Origin: Adonisia turfae CCMR0081
GTDB taxonomy: Bacteria; Cyanobacteriota; Cyanobacteriia; Phormidesmidales; Phormidesmidaceae
Length of the DNA stretch: 64,000 nt
Assembly (NCBI RefSeq): GCF_011009555.1
Contig: NZ_QXHD01000004.1
Coordinates: 3,238,150-3,302,149 of the forward strand
Direction: 5' to 3'
Positions 17,585-24,906 of the stretch are shown here, piece after piece. Both the position numbers and the translations under genes were made by a program. The notes beneath the pieces are model-generated. The model made no database searches. It saw only the letters and a list, made by a program, of their open reading frames with translations, and was not told the origin of the DNA. The stretch's first letter is position 1, and the number at the start of each line of letters is the position of its first letter.

Positions 17585-20208
17585 GAAGATATCTAAGGAA
17601 ATTTTCATTGGGTTACTTCTGCCTATCTTTAGTCACAGTGCTAGGCATAGGCATCCTCTGGTACCCGCCACCAGCACCAGCCAGCCAGCCAGCCTTAGTT
17701 CAGACGCCAGATACTGAAATTAACTCTCTCAACAGCCTAACTGCACAACAGACAGATAGGTCATCATCCAGCCTAATTCAACAGGGACGAGACCTATACA
17801 AAGCAGGTAATTACAAAACAGCTATCCAGGTTTGGCAACAAGCCGTTGACCAACTGGTCACCCAGGGAAACTGGCTGAGTCAGGCCAGTGTACATAGCCA
17901 TCTGGCTCTGGCCTATCAAAATATAGGCCAGAGCCCCCAGACAGATGAGACCATTAGCACTAGTCTACAACTGCTCGACAGTAACCCATCACCCGACCAA
18001 CCTGACTACTGGAGTAGTCGAGGCCAGGTGCAAAGTACCCAGGGGACCATATATTTATTGCGATCGCAACCCACAGATGCCCTCAGCTCTTTTCAGCAGG
18101 CCGAGCGGGATTACCGCCAGGCCAGTAACAACAATGGCATTCTCCGCAGTCAGATCAACCAGGCCCAGGCCTTGCAAGCACTAGGCTTTTACCGTCGAGC
18201 ACTCAACACCCTCACAGACCTGAATCCTCCCCTTGCAGACCGTTCGCCCTCATTGAGCCAAATAACAGGGTTGCGCAACCTGGGAGATTTGCTCCGGATT
18301 ACGGGCGACCTTGAACAATCTCAAACAGTGTTGGAACAAAGTCTCACATTGGCCCAACAGCTAGGCGACCCCATCGAAACAGCCAAAATCCGCTTTAGCT
18401 TAGGCAATACGATCCAGGCGCAGGGAAATACGGACCAGGCCCTAAACTATTTTGAGCAAGTCTCTGTTCAGTCAGTTTCATCCTCCTTACGGCTAAAGGC
18501 CAACATTACCCGACTCAGTTTACTGTTTGAAACCGGCAAAACCGATGTGGCGACTTCACTCCTTGCCGATATCCGCACCCAGTTAACTAACCAGCCTGTT
18601 GGTCGCACTAGCGTTTACACCCGGCTCGTCCTGGCTCGTAACTTGCTGGATCATGCCGAACCACTACCCACCAACGAGACCGCTCAACTCCTGCAAAAAG
18701 CACTTGACCAGGCCCAAGACCTCAGGGATCGTCGTGCTGAGTCTTACGCAATGGGCTACTTAGGAGAACTCTACAACCGAACAGCCAATCTGTCTGAGGC
18801 ACAGGTCCAGTTAGCATCCGCCCTGGCAATTGCACAAAACCTCAATGCTGCTGACATTGCCTATCGCTGGCAGTGGCAGCTGGGCCAACTGTCGCGTCAA
18901 CAGGGTAACCTGACAGATGCCACCACAGCCTATAGCGATGCGGTCAAAAGCCTACAATCCCTACGCAACGAGCTAGTAGCCATTAACCCCGATATTCAAT
19001 ATGACTTTCGAGAAAAGGTCGAACCTGTTTATCGAGAACTGGTAGATTTATTGTTAACTCCGTCTTCTACAGAATCTAACATTAGCCAAAACAAGCTATT
19101 ACAGGCTAGAGATGTGATTGAATCCCTGCAGCTAGCAGAACTAGAAAATTTCTTTCGAGAACCCTGCTTGGCAGTTCGACAACAAATCGATCAGGTAGTT
19201 GATGATGGGCAGTCTGCCACCGCTGTTTTATATCCCATTATCTTGCCAGATCGGCTAGAAGTCATTCTGAAACTCCCCAATCAACCCCTGCAACATTATG
19301 CAACGCCTCTGGCCCAAACCGATCTAGAAGTTATTATTAATGATTTACGTCAACAAGTTGTGCGTTCCTTCGGTCTTAGAAGCACCCAATCCCTGGCAAA
19401 ACAAATTTATGACAGTCTGTTGAAACCGGCAGAGTCCGCCCTGGAAGAAGCCCAGGTTGATACCCTCATTTTTATTTTGGATGGGGCATTACGCAACATT
19501 CCGATGGCAACGCTCTACGACGGACAACAATATTTAGTCCAAAAGTATAGCCTGGCCCTGGCACCGGGTCTCAAGTTGGTAGACCCAAAGCCGTTGGCGG
19601 AACAAAACCTAGCTGCCATTACAGCTGGTTTAAGTGAATCTCGTCATGGCTTTATTCCCCTACCTTTTGTAAATGTTGAAGTCGAGCAAATTCAATCAAC
19701 CTTAGATAGTCGTGTCTTGTTAAATGAAACCTTTACAGAAAGTGCGTTAACAGATGCAATCAACCAAACTCCTTTTCCAGTGGTGCATCTTGCCACACAT
19801 GGTCAGTTTAGTTCTAATCCAGAGGAAACATTTATCCTGGCCTGGGATAACCCAATTCAAATTAATGCATTAAATCGCCTGTTGCGAAACAGTGAACAAA
19901 GTCGCCAGGATGCCATTGAACTATTGGTGTTAAGTGCCTGTGAAACAGCAACTGGCGATAAACAAGCCGCACTAGGGTTAGCTGGCGTTGCTGTACGTGC
20001 AGGTGCTCGCAGTACCCTGGCCTCACTCTGGAATATAGATGATGAAACCAGTGCAGTCTTAATGCAGCAGTTTTATCAAGTACTGACACGTAATCCTACT
20101 ACTAAAGCCAGCGCACTACGGCAGGCTCAGCTAGCTCTACTAAAAAATCCTCGATACCAGCATCCTCGATATTGGGCACCCTACGTGCTGGTGGGTAACT
20201 GGCTGTAA
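17581..20208 (+). CDS. TPR-CHAT protein (caspase-like), exported
   Basis: I chose the ATG at 17581 because it overlaps the preceding stop as ATGA; an in-frame ATG at 17566 is an alternative. The N-terminus RRYLRKFSLGYFCLSLVTVLG is a signal peptide or anchor. TPR-like helical repeats fill about 60-500 (DLYKAGNYKTAIQVWQQAV, GNTDQALNYFEQ). The C-terminal ~350 residues are a CHAT domain with VVHLATHGQFSS (His ~740), LLVLSACETATG (Cys ~787) and the usual ending HPRYWAPYVLVGNWL. The dyad is intact, so protease activity is possible. The partnership with the preceding surface protein follows from translational coupling; its target is unknown. Confidence 0.88.
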   Translation: MRRYLRKFSLGYFCLSLVTVLGIGILWYPPPAPASQPALVQTPDTEINSLNSLTAQQTDRSSSSLIQQGRDLYKAGNYKTAIQVWQQAVDQLVTQGNWLSQASVHSHLALAYQNIGQSPQTDETISTSLQLLDSNPSPDQPDYWSSRGQVQSTQGTIYLLRSQPTDALSSFQQAERDYRQASNNNGILRSQINQAQALQALGFYRRALNTLTDLNPPLADRSPSLSQITGLRNLGDLLRITGDLEQSQTVLEQSLTLAQQLGDPIETAKIRFSLGNTIQAQGNTDQALNYFEQVSVQSVSSSLRLKANITRLSLLFETGKTDVATSLLADIRTQLTNQPVGRTSVYTRLVLARNLLDHAEPLPTNETAQLLQKALDQAQDLRDRRAESYAMGYLGELYNRTANLSEAQVQLASALAIAQNLNAADIAYRWQWQLGQLSRQQGNLTDATTAYSDAVKSLQSLRNELVAINPDIQYDFREKVEPVYRELVDLLLTPSSTESNISQNKLLQARDVIESLQLAELENFFREPCLAVRQQIDQVVDDGQSATAVLYPIILPDRLEVILKLPNQPLQHYATPLAQTDLEVIINDLRQQVVRSFGLRSTQSLAKQIYDSLLKPAESALEEAQVDTLIFILDGALRNIPMATLYDGQQYLVQKYSLALAPGLKLVDPKPLAEQNLAAITAGLSESRHGFIPLPFVNVEVEQIQSTLDSRVLLNETFTESALTDAINQTPFPVVHLATHGQFSSNPEETFILAWDNPIQINALNRLLRNSEQSRQDAIELLVLSACETATGDKQAALGLAGVAVRAGARSTLASLWNIDDETSAVLMQQFYQVLTRNPTTKASALRQAQLALLKNPRYQHPRYWAPYVLVGNWL

Positions 20209-20425
20209 GTATAGTTTGGTGAAAGCAATTGACCTCACGCTCACAGTGGACACCTTCACCCCAAACAGAAAAATTCCTTTACCCATGGGTAGAAAGCCAA
20301 ATAGGTTTCTTCCAATGTAACAACCTATCTCAATAAAGGAGAATTACAGATGACACATTCTGAATTCAACTATTCTGCACTGAAAGTGCAGAGGTTCTTA
20401 AGGGGGGATGGGACTGAAAGTCCCT
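20209..20425. other. Gap after TPR-CHAT gene; orphan start with strong ribosome-binding site
   Basis: A start at 20350 has a good ribosome-binding site (AAAGGAGAATTACAG) and reads THSEFNYSALK before running into IS200 remnant DNA read antisense. It may be the front of a lost small gene, possibly another precursor peptide. The hairpin GGGACTGAAAGTCCC near 20410-20424 looks like the subterminal hairpin of the IS200 end. Confidence 0.35.
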
Positions 20426-20566
20426 CTACTCCAGCAAAAAATTGTCGCTGTCTTGATTTGATAACTCTCGATGATGCTCCAGATATTTCTCTATCACCGA
20501 CTCACTCACATTTTTCGTACTCCACGCTCCATCACCAATGGTCCAAAAGTGTTTACCCCAAAAAGT
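20426..20566 (-). pseudogene. IS200/IS605 TnpA transposase, C-terminal remnant
   Basis: On the minus strand 46 codons read TFWGKHFWTIGDGAWSTKNV then SESVIEKYLEHH, ending in a stop at 20426. 'LWGKHFWA-G-GAWSTGN...Y---H' is the well-known C-terminus of IS200-type Y1 transposases. The HUH and Tyr-bearing parts upstream are absent, so this is a dead fragment. The plus-strand frame 20350-20577 is mostly the antisense of this remnant. Confidence 0.65.
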
Positions 20567-20605
20567 TTAAATTTTAGGTTTTTGCTAGGATAGTTTGTAA
20601 AGAGT

Positions 20606-20630
20606 AGAAGGTGAGCGATGCCCACCTTCT
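20606..20630. terminator. Hairpin between IS200 remnant and precursor genes
   Basis: AGAAGGTG (20606-20613) pairs with CACCTTCT (20623-20630), followed by TTGC on the plus strand. It could end transcription of the minus-strand precursor region. The stem is only 8 bp and there is no long T run. Confidence 0.35.
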
Positions 20631-20697
20631 TGCAAGTTAAATGCGGAAGGACTTAGACGCCACAGACATTAACTGAGGGCATCTCCTCTAGCAATTA

Positions 20698-20835
20698 TTA
20701 ATCAACTACCGTATAGACGATAACTGCTGCCAAAGCCCCTCGACCATAGGGCGAAGACGATAATACTGTGACAGTTATTCTACTATCACCTCCTCCATAA
20801 ATTTTATCGTCAATATCACAAATTGGTGACAATGT
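20698..20835 (-). pseudogene. Headless duplicate of a GG-leader precursor peptide
   Basis: This frame reads DIDDKIYGG followed by a core of about 30 residues (GDSRITVTVLSSSPYGRG...AAVIVYTVVD) and stops at 20698. DDKIYGG is identical to the leader end of the gene immediately upstream on the same strand, but a stop precedes it and there is no start or full leader. It looks like a tandem duplicate that lost its 5' part. The core is hydrophobic and Ser/Thr-rich like the others. Confidence 0.5.
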
Positions 20836-21022
20836 TTGATGCTATAAATCCTGCAATACAGGGCGGAGTCGAGATTACTGAGATAGTTGTTCTACTATCA
20901 GAATAAATTTTCCCCCCATAAATTTTATCGTCAGCATCACCAAGCTCAGTCAGAAATGATTCTGAGCTTTGCATCATCTCCAAACCTGCTGGAGATAAAC
21001 TATCAACCTTAATACTGGACAT
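20816..21022 (-). CDS. RiPP precursor peptide 1 (GG leader)
   Basis: A 68-residue peptide with ribosome-binding site TTGGAGAAATC before the ATG at 21022. The leader (SSIKVDSLSPAG, then SSESFLTELGDADDKIYGG) shares its pattern with the peptides at 21835, 22307 and 22959 and ends in Gly-Gly. The predicted core of about 31 residues begins KIYSDSRTTISVISTPPC, is rich in Ser, Thr, Ile and Val, and has one Cys. Gly-Gly leaders are removed by C39 peptidase-type exporters such as the one at 29705-32455. Its place in the cluster, not homology to a known product, supports the RiPP call. Confidence 0.7.
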   Translation of the reverse strand: MSSIKVDSLSPAGLEMMQSSESFLTELGDADDKIYGGKIYSDSRTTISVISTPPCIAGFIASNIVTNL

Positions 21023-21834
21023 TTTGATTTCTCCAAAAAACTAAATTCGCTAACATGAACTGAGAATCAAACAACAGGTAAACTTCTATAAAAGATATGT
21101 CAGCTTGCCATATAGATTTGATCCAGGACAGGCAATGCCCTGACCTATATTTATTATGCAAACCTTCTCTTCGAACAACAAGATAAACACCATGCCTAAA
21201 AAGACATAAATAAAACACAAAGGGCTTGTTAAAAATTAAAATCATGGCTTTGTTCCTGAAATCCTGGCTTAACAAGCTTTTCAGACTTAAACCGTGAAGC
21301 TGTTTCTTAACAACTCCAAAAGACTTGGATTTAAAAAATGAAATGCCAACTTTTTATCGATTGGATCTATTTAAAAGCCCAGCATGGCAAGGCCATGCAA
21401 CGTAAAAAATCACTAACGCTCATATTTTACCCTCGCTGGAGAATATCTGTATGCTCATTCTTTGTAAAAGTTTTTTGATGCTTTAGTTATCGTTATGGAG
21501 AGAGCCTTAAACCCGAATTTTTCACAAGTCTAAGTCCAAATAGCTAAAAGCCCTGCTATGCAGATGTTCAGCAAATTGTCCTGAATTGCAGACTGTTTTT
21601 TGGACATTCCCCCAAGCTCACTGCTATGGAAAGCTTTCAAGCTTTATCGAAAATTCTGGTGAGAAATGCGGGTTAAACAATATTTATACTAGTTGCCGAG
21701 ACTGTTGCATTTATGTCTGTTTATAATGCGTTCAACACTTATATTCTTAAATTTGAATAGCTAAGATAATAGCAGCTCAGATTAATAAACCATTAACCAA
21801 ATTGAGCTATAACTACTATTAAGAGGAAAAAACA
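21023..21834. promoter_or_regulatory. AT-rich divergent intergenic region between precursor genes 1 and 2
   Basis: About 810 bp between genes pointing away from each other, so two promoters are expected here. One minus-strand frame of 88 codons (21009-21275) has no plausible protein character. I see no riboswitch or other RNA I can defend. Confidence 0.3.
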
Positions 21835-22050
21835 ATCTCTAAAATCACTATCGACGAACTGCGTCCCGCTGGAACTGAATTCTTTTCAGAGTCTGAGAGT
21901 TATCTCAATGAACTCCAAGATAATACTTTGACTAGCGTTCATGGAGGTGGAAGAGTCAGCGATGCTATTGAGGCGGTAATAGATGCTGTGATCCCCACCC
22001 CTGCTCAGTCTGTTCTCTACACTGTAGGCGTTTTGACTACGGTGTATTAA
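21835..22050 (+). CDS. RiPP precursor peptide 2, apparent ATC in place of the start codon
   Basis: The frame reads SKITIDELRPAGTEFFSE, SESYLNELQD...SVHGG and then a hydrophobic core (GRVSDAIEAVIDAVIPTPAQ...), stopping at 22050. The leader matches peptides 1 and 4 position for position, but the codon where ATG should stand is ATC (21835-21837), with GAGG just upstream and no other in-frame start. Either the gene is silenced by a point mutation or translation starts at ATC, which is very rare. A strong hairpin follows at 22143. The core has no Cys. Confidence 0.55.
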   Translation: MSKITIDELRPAGTEFFSESESYLNELQDNTLTSVHGGGRVSDAIEAVIDAVIPTPAQSVLYTVGVLTTVY

Positions 22051-22142
22051 TTTCTTATGGGCATCTCTATCTATTGGATTTTTGAAAAATCTAGACTCAA
22101 ATAAGACTGTCATCCAGCGCTTTATCTAAAATTTCAATCTTA

Positions 22143-22175
22143 AAAACGGACAAAACTAGAGGTTTTGTCCGTTTT
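22143..22175 (+). terminator. Rho-independent terminator after precursor 2
   Basis: A perfect 14-bp stem, AAAACGGACAAAAC (22143-22156) with GTTTTGTCCGTTTT (22162-22175), loop TAGAG. It ends in a T run and is enclosed by a further CCAGCGCT/AGCGCTGG pairing. Confidence 0.75.
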
Positions 22176-22306
22176 AGCGCTGGATATCTTATGGTTTAGG
22201 CAGCTGCTTTAGTCATGCATTGCTTTTGCTAAAAAAAAATGGCGTTTGAGCTTGTCCAGAAAAACTTTCTTGTGCATGTAAAATACGTTCAAAAAAGGAG
22301 AAAATC

Positions 22307-22492
22307 ATGTCAGCTATCGTTATTTCCGATATTCATCTGTCTGAAGTCGACTCATTTTTAGATCCAGACAGCTATATACATGGTATTGACAATGCACTTC
22401 ATATTTACGGAGGAGAAAAAACTGCAGGTGAACTAGTAAAAGAGACTATTGTGCTTTATTTGTATGCAGATCTATTAGTTAACTTGAGTTAA
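22307..22492 (+). CDS. RiPP precursor peptide 3 (divergent GG leader)
   Basis: A 61-residue peptide; AAAGGAGAAAATC before the ATG is an excellent ribosome-binding site. The leader (SAIVISDIHLSEVDSFLDPD...IDNALHIYGG) keeps the VDSFL and IYGG features of the family but lacks the PAG motif. The predicted core EKTAGELVKETIVLYLYADL... is short (25 residues) and has few Ser/Thr and no Cys. A 17-bp hairpin follows at 22626. It is the least typical of the four, so its substrate role is less sure. Confidence 0.55.
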   Translation: MSAIVISDIHLSEVDSFLDPDSYIHGIDNALHIYGGEKTAGELVKETIVLYLYADLLVNLS

Positions 22493-22809
22493 GTGATTTT
22501 ACGTACAGAGCGATGAAGCTATCCACAAGTGGTACGGCTACCTAGGGCAGCTCAAAAAAGACTGATTGGAATACTGTTTCATCGAAGTGCCCGATTCCGA
22601 TTTCGCAATCTAAAATCTGAGTATAAGAAAGGTTACCAACTGCCAGACAGTTGGTAACCTTTCTAGATTTGTGGTGTAGGCTCAAAACTCCTAGCTTTTA
22701 TATTCCTACTTAAAACGCACTCAACCAAAGCTCCCTGCTGAGACTGTTCTCTCATCCGGTCAAATTCACGTCCTCAAAGCGAAAGCGACTCGCTTACCCA
22801 AGACATTAA
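22493..22809. other. Intergenic after precursor 3
   Basis: About 315 bp, containing the strong hairpin at 22626-22664 and otherwise no gene I can support. Confidence 0.3.
22626..22664. terminator. Bidirectional terminator-like hairpin
   Basis: A perfect 17-bp stem, AGAAAGGTTACCAACTG (22626-22642) with CAGTTGGTAACCTTTCT (22648-22664), five-base loop. It ends the precursor 3 transcript and could act on the other strand too. Confidence 0.7.
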
Positions 22810-22962
22810 CTGTCCAATGGGCTGTTGAGTCGCTTACTTGCTCGTTTGGGAGACTATTTAGAACACCGGTGGAAAACACCTATCGAGATTCAAGTTCGTT
22901 GGAAAGAATCAGCAAAGTTACAGGGCTTGGTTGAAGGATGGAAACTAGCGAACCAGACTTAG
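22810..22962 (+). pseudogene. C-terminal remnant of a small conserved cyanobacterial protein
   Basis: 50 codons read LLSRLLARLGDYLEHRWKTP, IEIQVRWKESAKLQGLVEGW and stop at 22962, preceded directly by a stop codon and without an ATG (a TTG at 22825 is the only candidate start). The 'IEIQVRW...L-G-VEGW' pattern resembles a family of short cyanobacterial proteins I cannot name. It overlaps the end of precursor 4 by four bases. Probably a 5'-truncated gene. Confidence 0.35.
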
Positions 22963-23192
22963 TAAGGAATGGGAGAATCTGATGGTGTCAGAATTACCAC
23001 AACAACAGGTGCAAAGATGCTAAAATCTTCTCCGCAGTGCCTTGTAGTGCAATACATGCTTCCTGTATTAAGGGTTCCACCTCCATTAATATTACTCAAG
23101 GTGGCCTCATTGAGGTCACCGAGAAAACTTTCTGTTTCTGAAAAGAAAGTCGTCCCTGCTGGATTTAGTTTTTTGATCGTGATAGTTGACAT
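22959..23192 (-). CDS. RiPP precursor peptide 4 (GG leader, Cys-containing core)
   Basis: A 77-residue peptide; AGAGGACAAA precedes the ATG at 23192. The leader (STITIKKLNPAGTTFFSETE, SFLGDLNEATLSNINGG) matches peptides 1 and 2. The predicted core (GTLNTGSMYCTTRHCGEDFS then IFAPVVVVILTPSDSPIPY) has two Cys and eight Ser/Thr, making it the best lanthionine substrate candidate in the window. It is on the same strand as the modification and export operon and downstream of it, now separated by an IS4-type element and a hairpin at 23240, so it probably has its own promoter. Confidence 0.7.
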   Translation of the reverse strand: MSTITIKKLNPAGTTFFSETESFLGDLNEATLSNINGGGTLNTGSMYCTTRHCGEDFSIFAPVVVVILTPSDSPIPY

Positions 23193-23581
23193 TTTGTCCT
23201 CTTAGTAGTGTTAGTCTTGCGGTAAAGGTTTAGAACAGATTTGAATAACTAGACTCTAAACTATTCACAGTCTAGTTATTCAAATTCAGAAAGAGAAGAC
23301 TTCAATCTCTTTAAATAGGACATAATTGAAATAGTTAAGACTGGTAGGTTGAGCTTCAAATATTTTGTTAGAAACCCTCTCCTTCGGACTACCCTGTTTT
23401 AGGGTGTTTCTAAATATCCGATAATCAGCTTCCCAAAGAGGTTGAAGAACTCGATAGAATCAAAACTTTGATCGCTAAGCTGTTGATATTTTTCTTTTGT
23501 AATGGATGATCCTTTCACAGAAAGACAAAAGTTTTGTAATTAGGCCTTCTTCATTACATCTTTTAGGGAAGTGGTTTTCAT
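23193..23581. other. Intergenic between precursor 4 and the IS4-type element
   Basis: About 390 bp. Before the IS arrived it was the direct 3' flank of the HopA1-like gene. It contains the strong hairpin at 23240-23284; no gene is seen. Confidence 0.35.
23240..23284. terminator. Terminator-like hairpin upstream of precursor 4
   Basis: A perfect 16-bp stem, TTTGAATAACTAGACT (23240-23255) with AGTCTAGTTATTCAAA (23269-23284). On the minus strand it would end transcripts from the modification operon before precursor 4, about 320 bp beyond the HopA1-like gene if the IS is removed. Confidence 0.65.
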
Positions 23582-24901
23582 CTTAAAGGGTGACAGCGTA
23601 GCTATAAAGCATGTTCCATAAGGGACAGAGCGAGAAAACCCCGTTGAAAATAGAGCCGTTTATTCGGTTTGAGAGCGATCAACTTCAAGGCCGAATCAGC
23701 CCATATATCCATAGCAACTATCCACCGTTGCCCATACAAACCCAAGCTAAAATCACTGTGATAGGGAGCCTTGTCTGAGTACTTTTTGATACATCCAGCA
23801 TACTCGTCTATCCGTAATGCTTGCATTCGTTGTCCATGCATCGTAGCCAAACTATAGGCGAGCACAATGACCACCACTAAGGCTAAAAAGCGACGGTCAT
23901 TCACCTTGGTATCTTCCAGGTGATAGCCCCCGGTTTTGCAATCTTTGAAAAATTGTTCTATGCCCCAGCGACACCGGTAAATTTTTAAGGTTTGCTTGAG
24001 AGTGGGGAGATTTGTCAGGATATACCAGGGGGCTTTCGGTCCCGTCTTGCGGTACTTACGTTTCCAATAAACAGCCAGATTAAAGGGACCTAACTCGTCT
24101 CCTTTGTTCCCTCTAATGCCAACATAAAAATGAGACATCCCAGGCTTAAATCCTTGGTCTTTGAGGACTTGGTACTTGTCACCAGGATGGTGTTGAAAAT
24201 GGAAGTCTTTTTTCTGACGTAAGGCAAAATATACCCCTTGTTGGTCCAGCCATTCGGCCAATTTGGGACTATGAAATTCTCGGTCTCCTATCACCAACGT
24301 TGGATAGGGTTTCAATAATTTCAGAGCGATGTTTAAGACTCGTTTTTGGGTCCTCAAATCACTGTTGCCTACATGGTCTAATAGCTCCCAATAGAGCGGT
24401 AATGCATGAGTCCCCCATACCAGGGTCACCATAAACAGATTACGTTCTTTCCATTGCGTTCGGTCTATCGCTATCAACCAATATCCATACTTCTGATGCG
24501 TCTTTTTTTTAGCTGACGACGCTGCTCTCGATTGAAACGATGCCCCGTTTGAGCTTGTCGAATCCAATATTTGATCACTGGAAACCACAACACGTTAAGA
24601 CTCAGACGAGGCAGGACTAGAAACCGCTGCAGGTTCCGTTTACGACTCGCATATTTGATTGGTTGAGGAAATAGACTGGCTAAGGTTCCAAGCGTGACTT
24701 GACGATGCGCTTGTATTAAAAGTAACACCAGCTTTAGCGTTAGATACTGCTGTTCATTGAGATGTTTACGGCAAATCGTTTGGTATACTTGAGGCAACAT
24801 TTTATTTTTTGTGGGGGCTGTATAGTCCCCTATTTTTTTGCCCTTTTAGTTTCCCAAATCATTGCCGACTATAGGCTTGAAGTTCCTTGTCACCCTTTAA
24901 G
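23582..24901 (-). mobile_element. IS4-type insertion sequence, complete, with 9-bp target duplication
   Basis: Ends are perfect 14-bp inverted repeats: CTTAAAGGGTGACA at 23582-23595 and its complement at 24888-24901. Directly outside, GGTTTTCAT occurs at 23573-23581 and 24902-24910, a perfect 9-bp target duplication as expected for IS4-type elements. The element is 1320 bp and holds a transposase in two overlapping frames. Intact ends and duplication point to a recent insertion. Confidence 0.88.
23602..24800 (-). CDS. IS4-type transposase in two frames (possible programmed frameshift)
   Basis: The first frame starts at 24800 (LPQVYQTICRKHLNEQQYLT) and runs to 24474. The second frame takes over near 24510 and continues AKKKTHQKYGYWLIAIDRTQ to 23602, carrying the catalytic DDE parts: the IDRTQ region, VIGDREFHSPKLAEWL and the YREK-like RCRWGIEQFFKDCKT. 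The overlap contains a run of eight A residues on the coding strand (CAGCTAAAAAAAAGACGC), a classic slippage site. The two halves together give a transposase of normal length (~390 residues). Whether the shift is programmed or a mutation cannot be told here. Confidence 0.75.
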
Positions 24902-24906
24902 GGTTT

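Noticed and set aside
20350..20577. A 75-codon plus-strand frame with a good ribosome-binding site, first taken as another precursor peptide
   Set aside because: Most of it is the complement of an IS200-type transposase C-terminus; only the first dozen codons could belong to a lost gene.
21009..21275. An 88-codon minus-strand frame upstream of precursor 1
   Set aside because: Odd composition (Phe, Leu, Trp runs), overlap with the ribosome-binding region of precursor 1, and no similarity to the other peptides.
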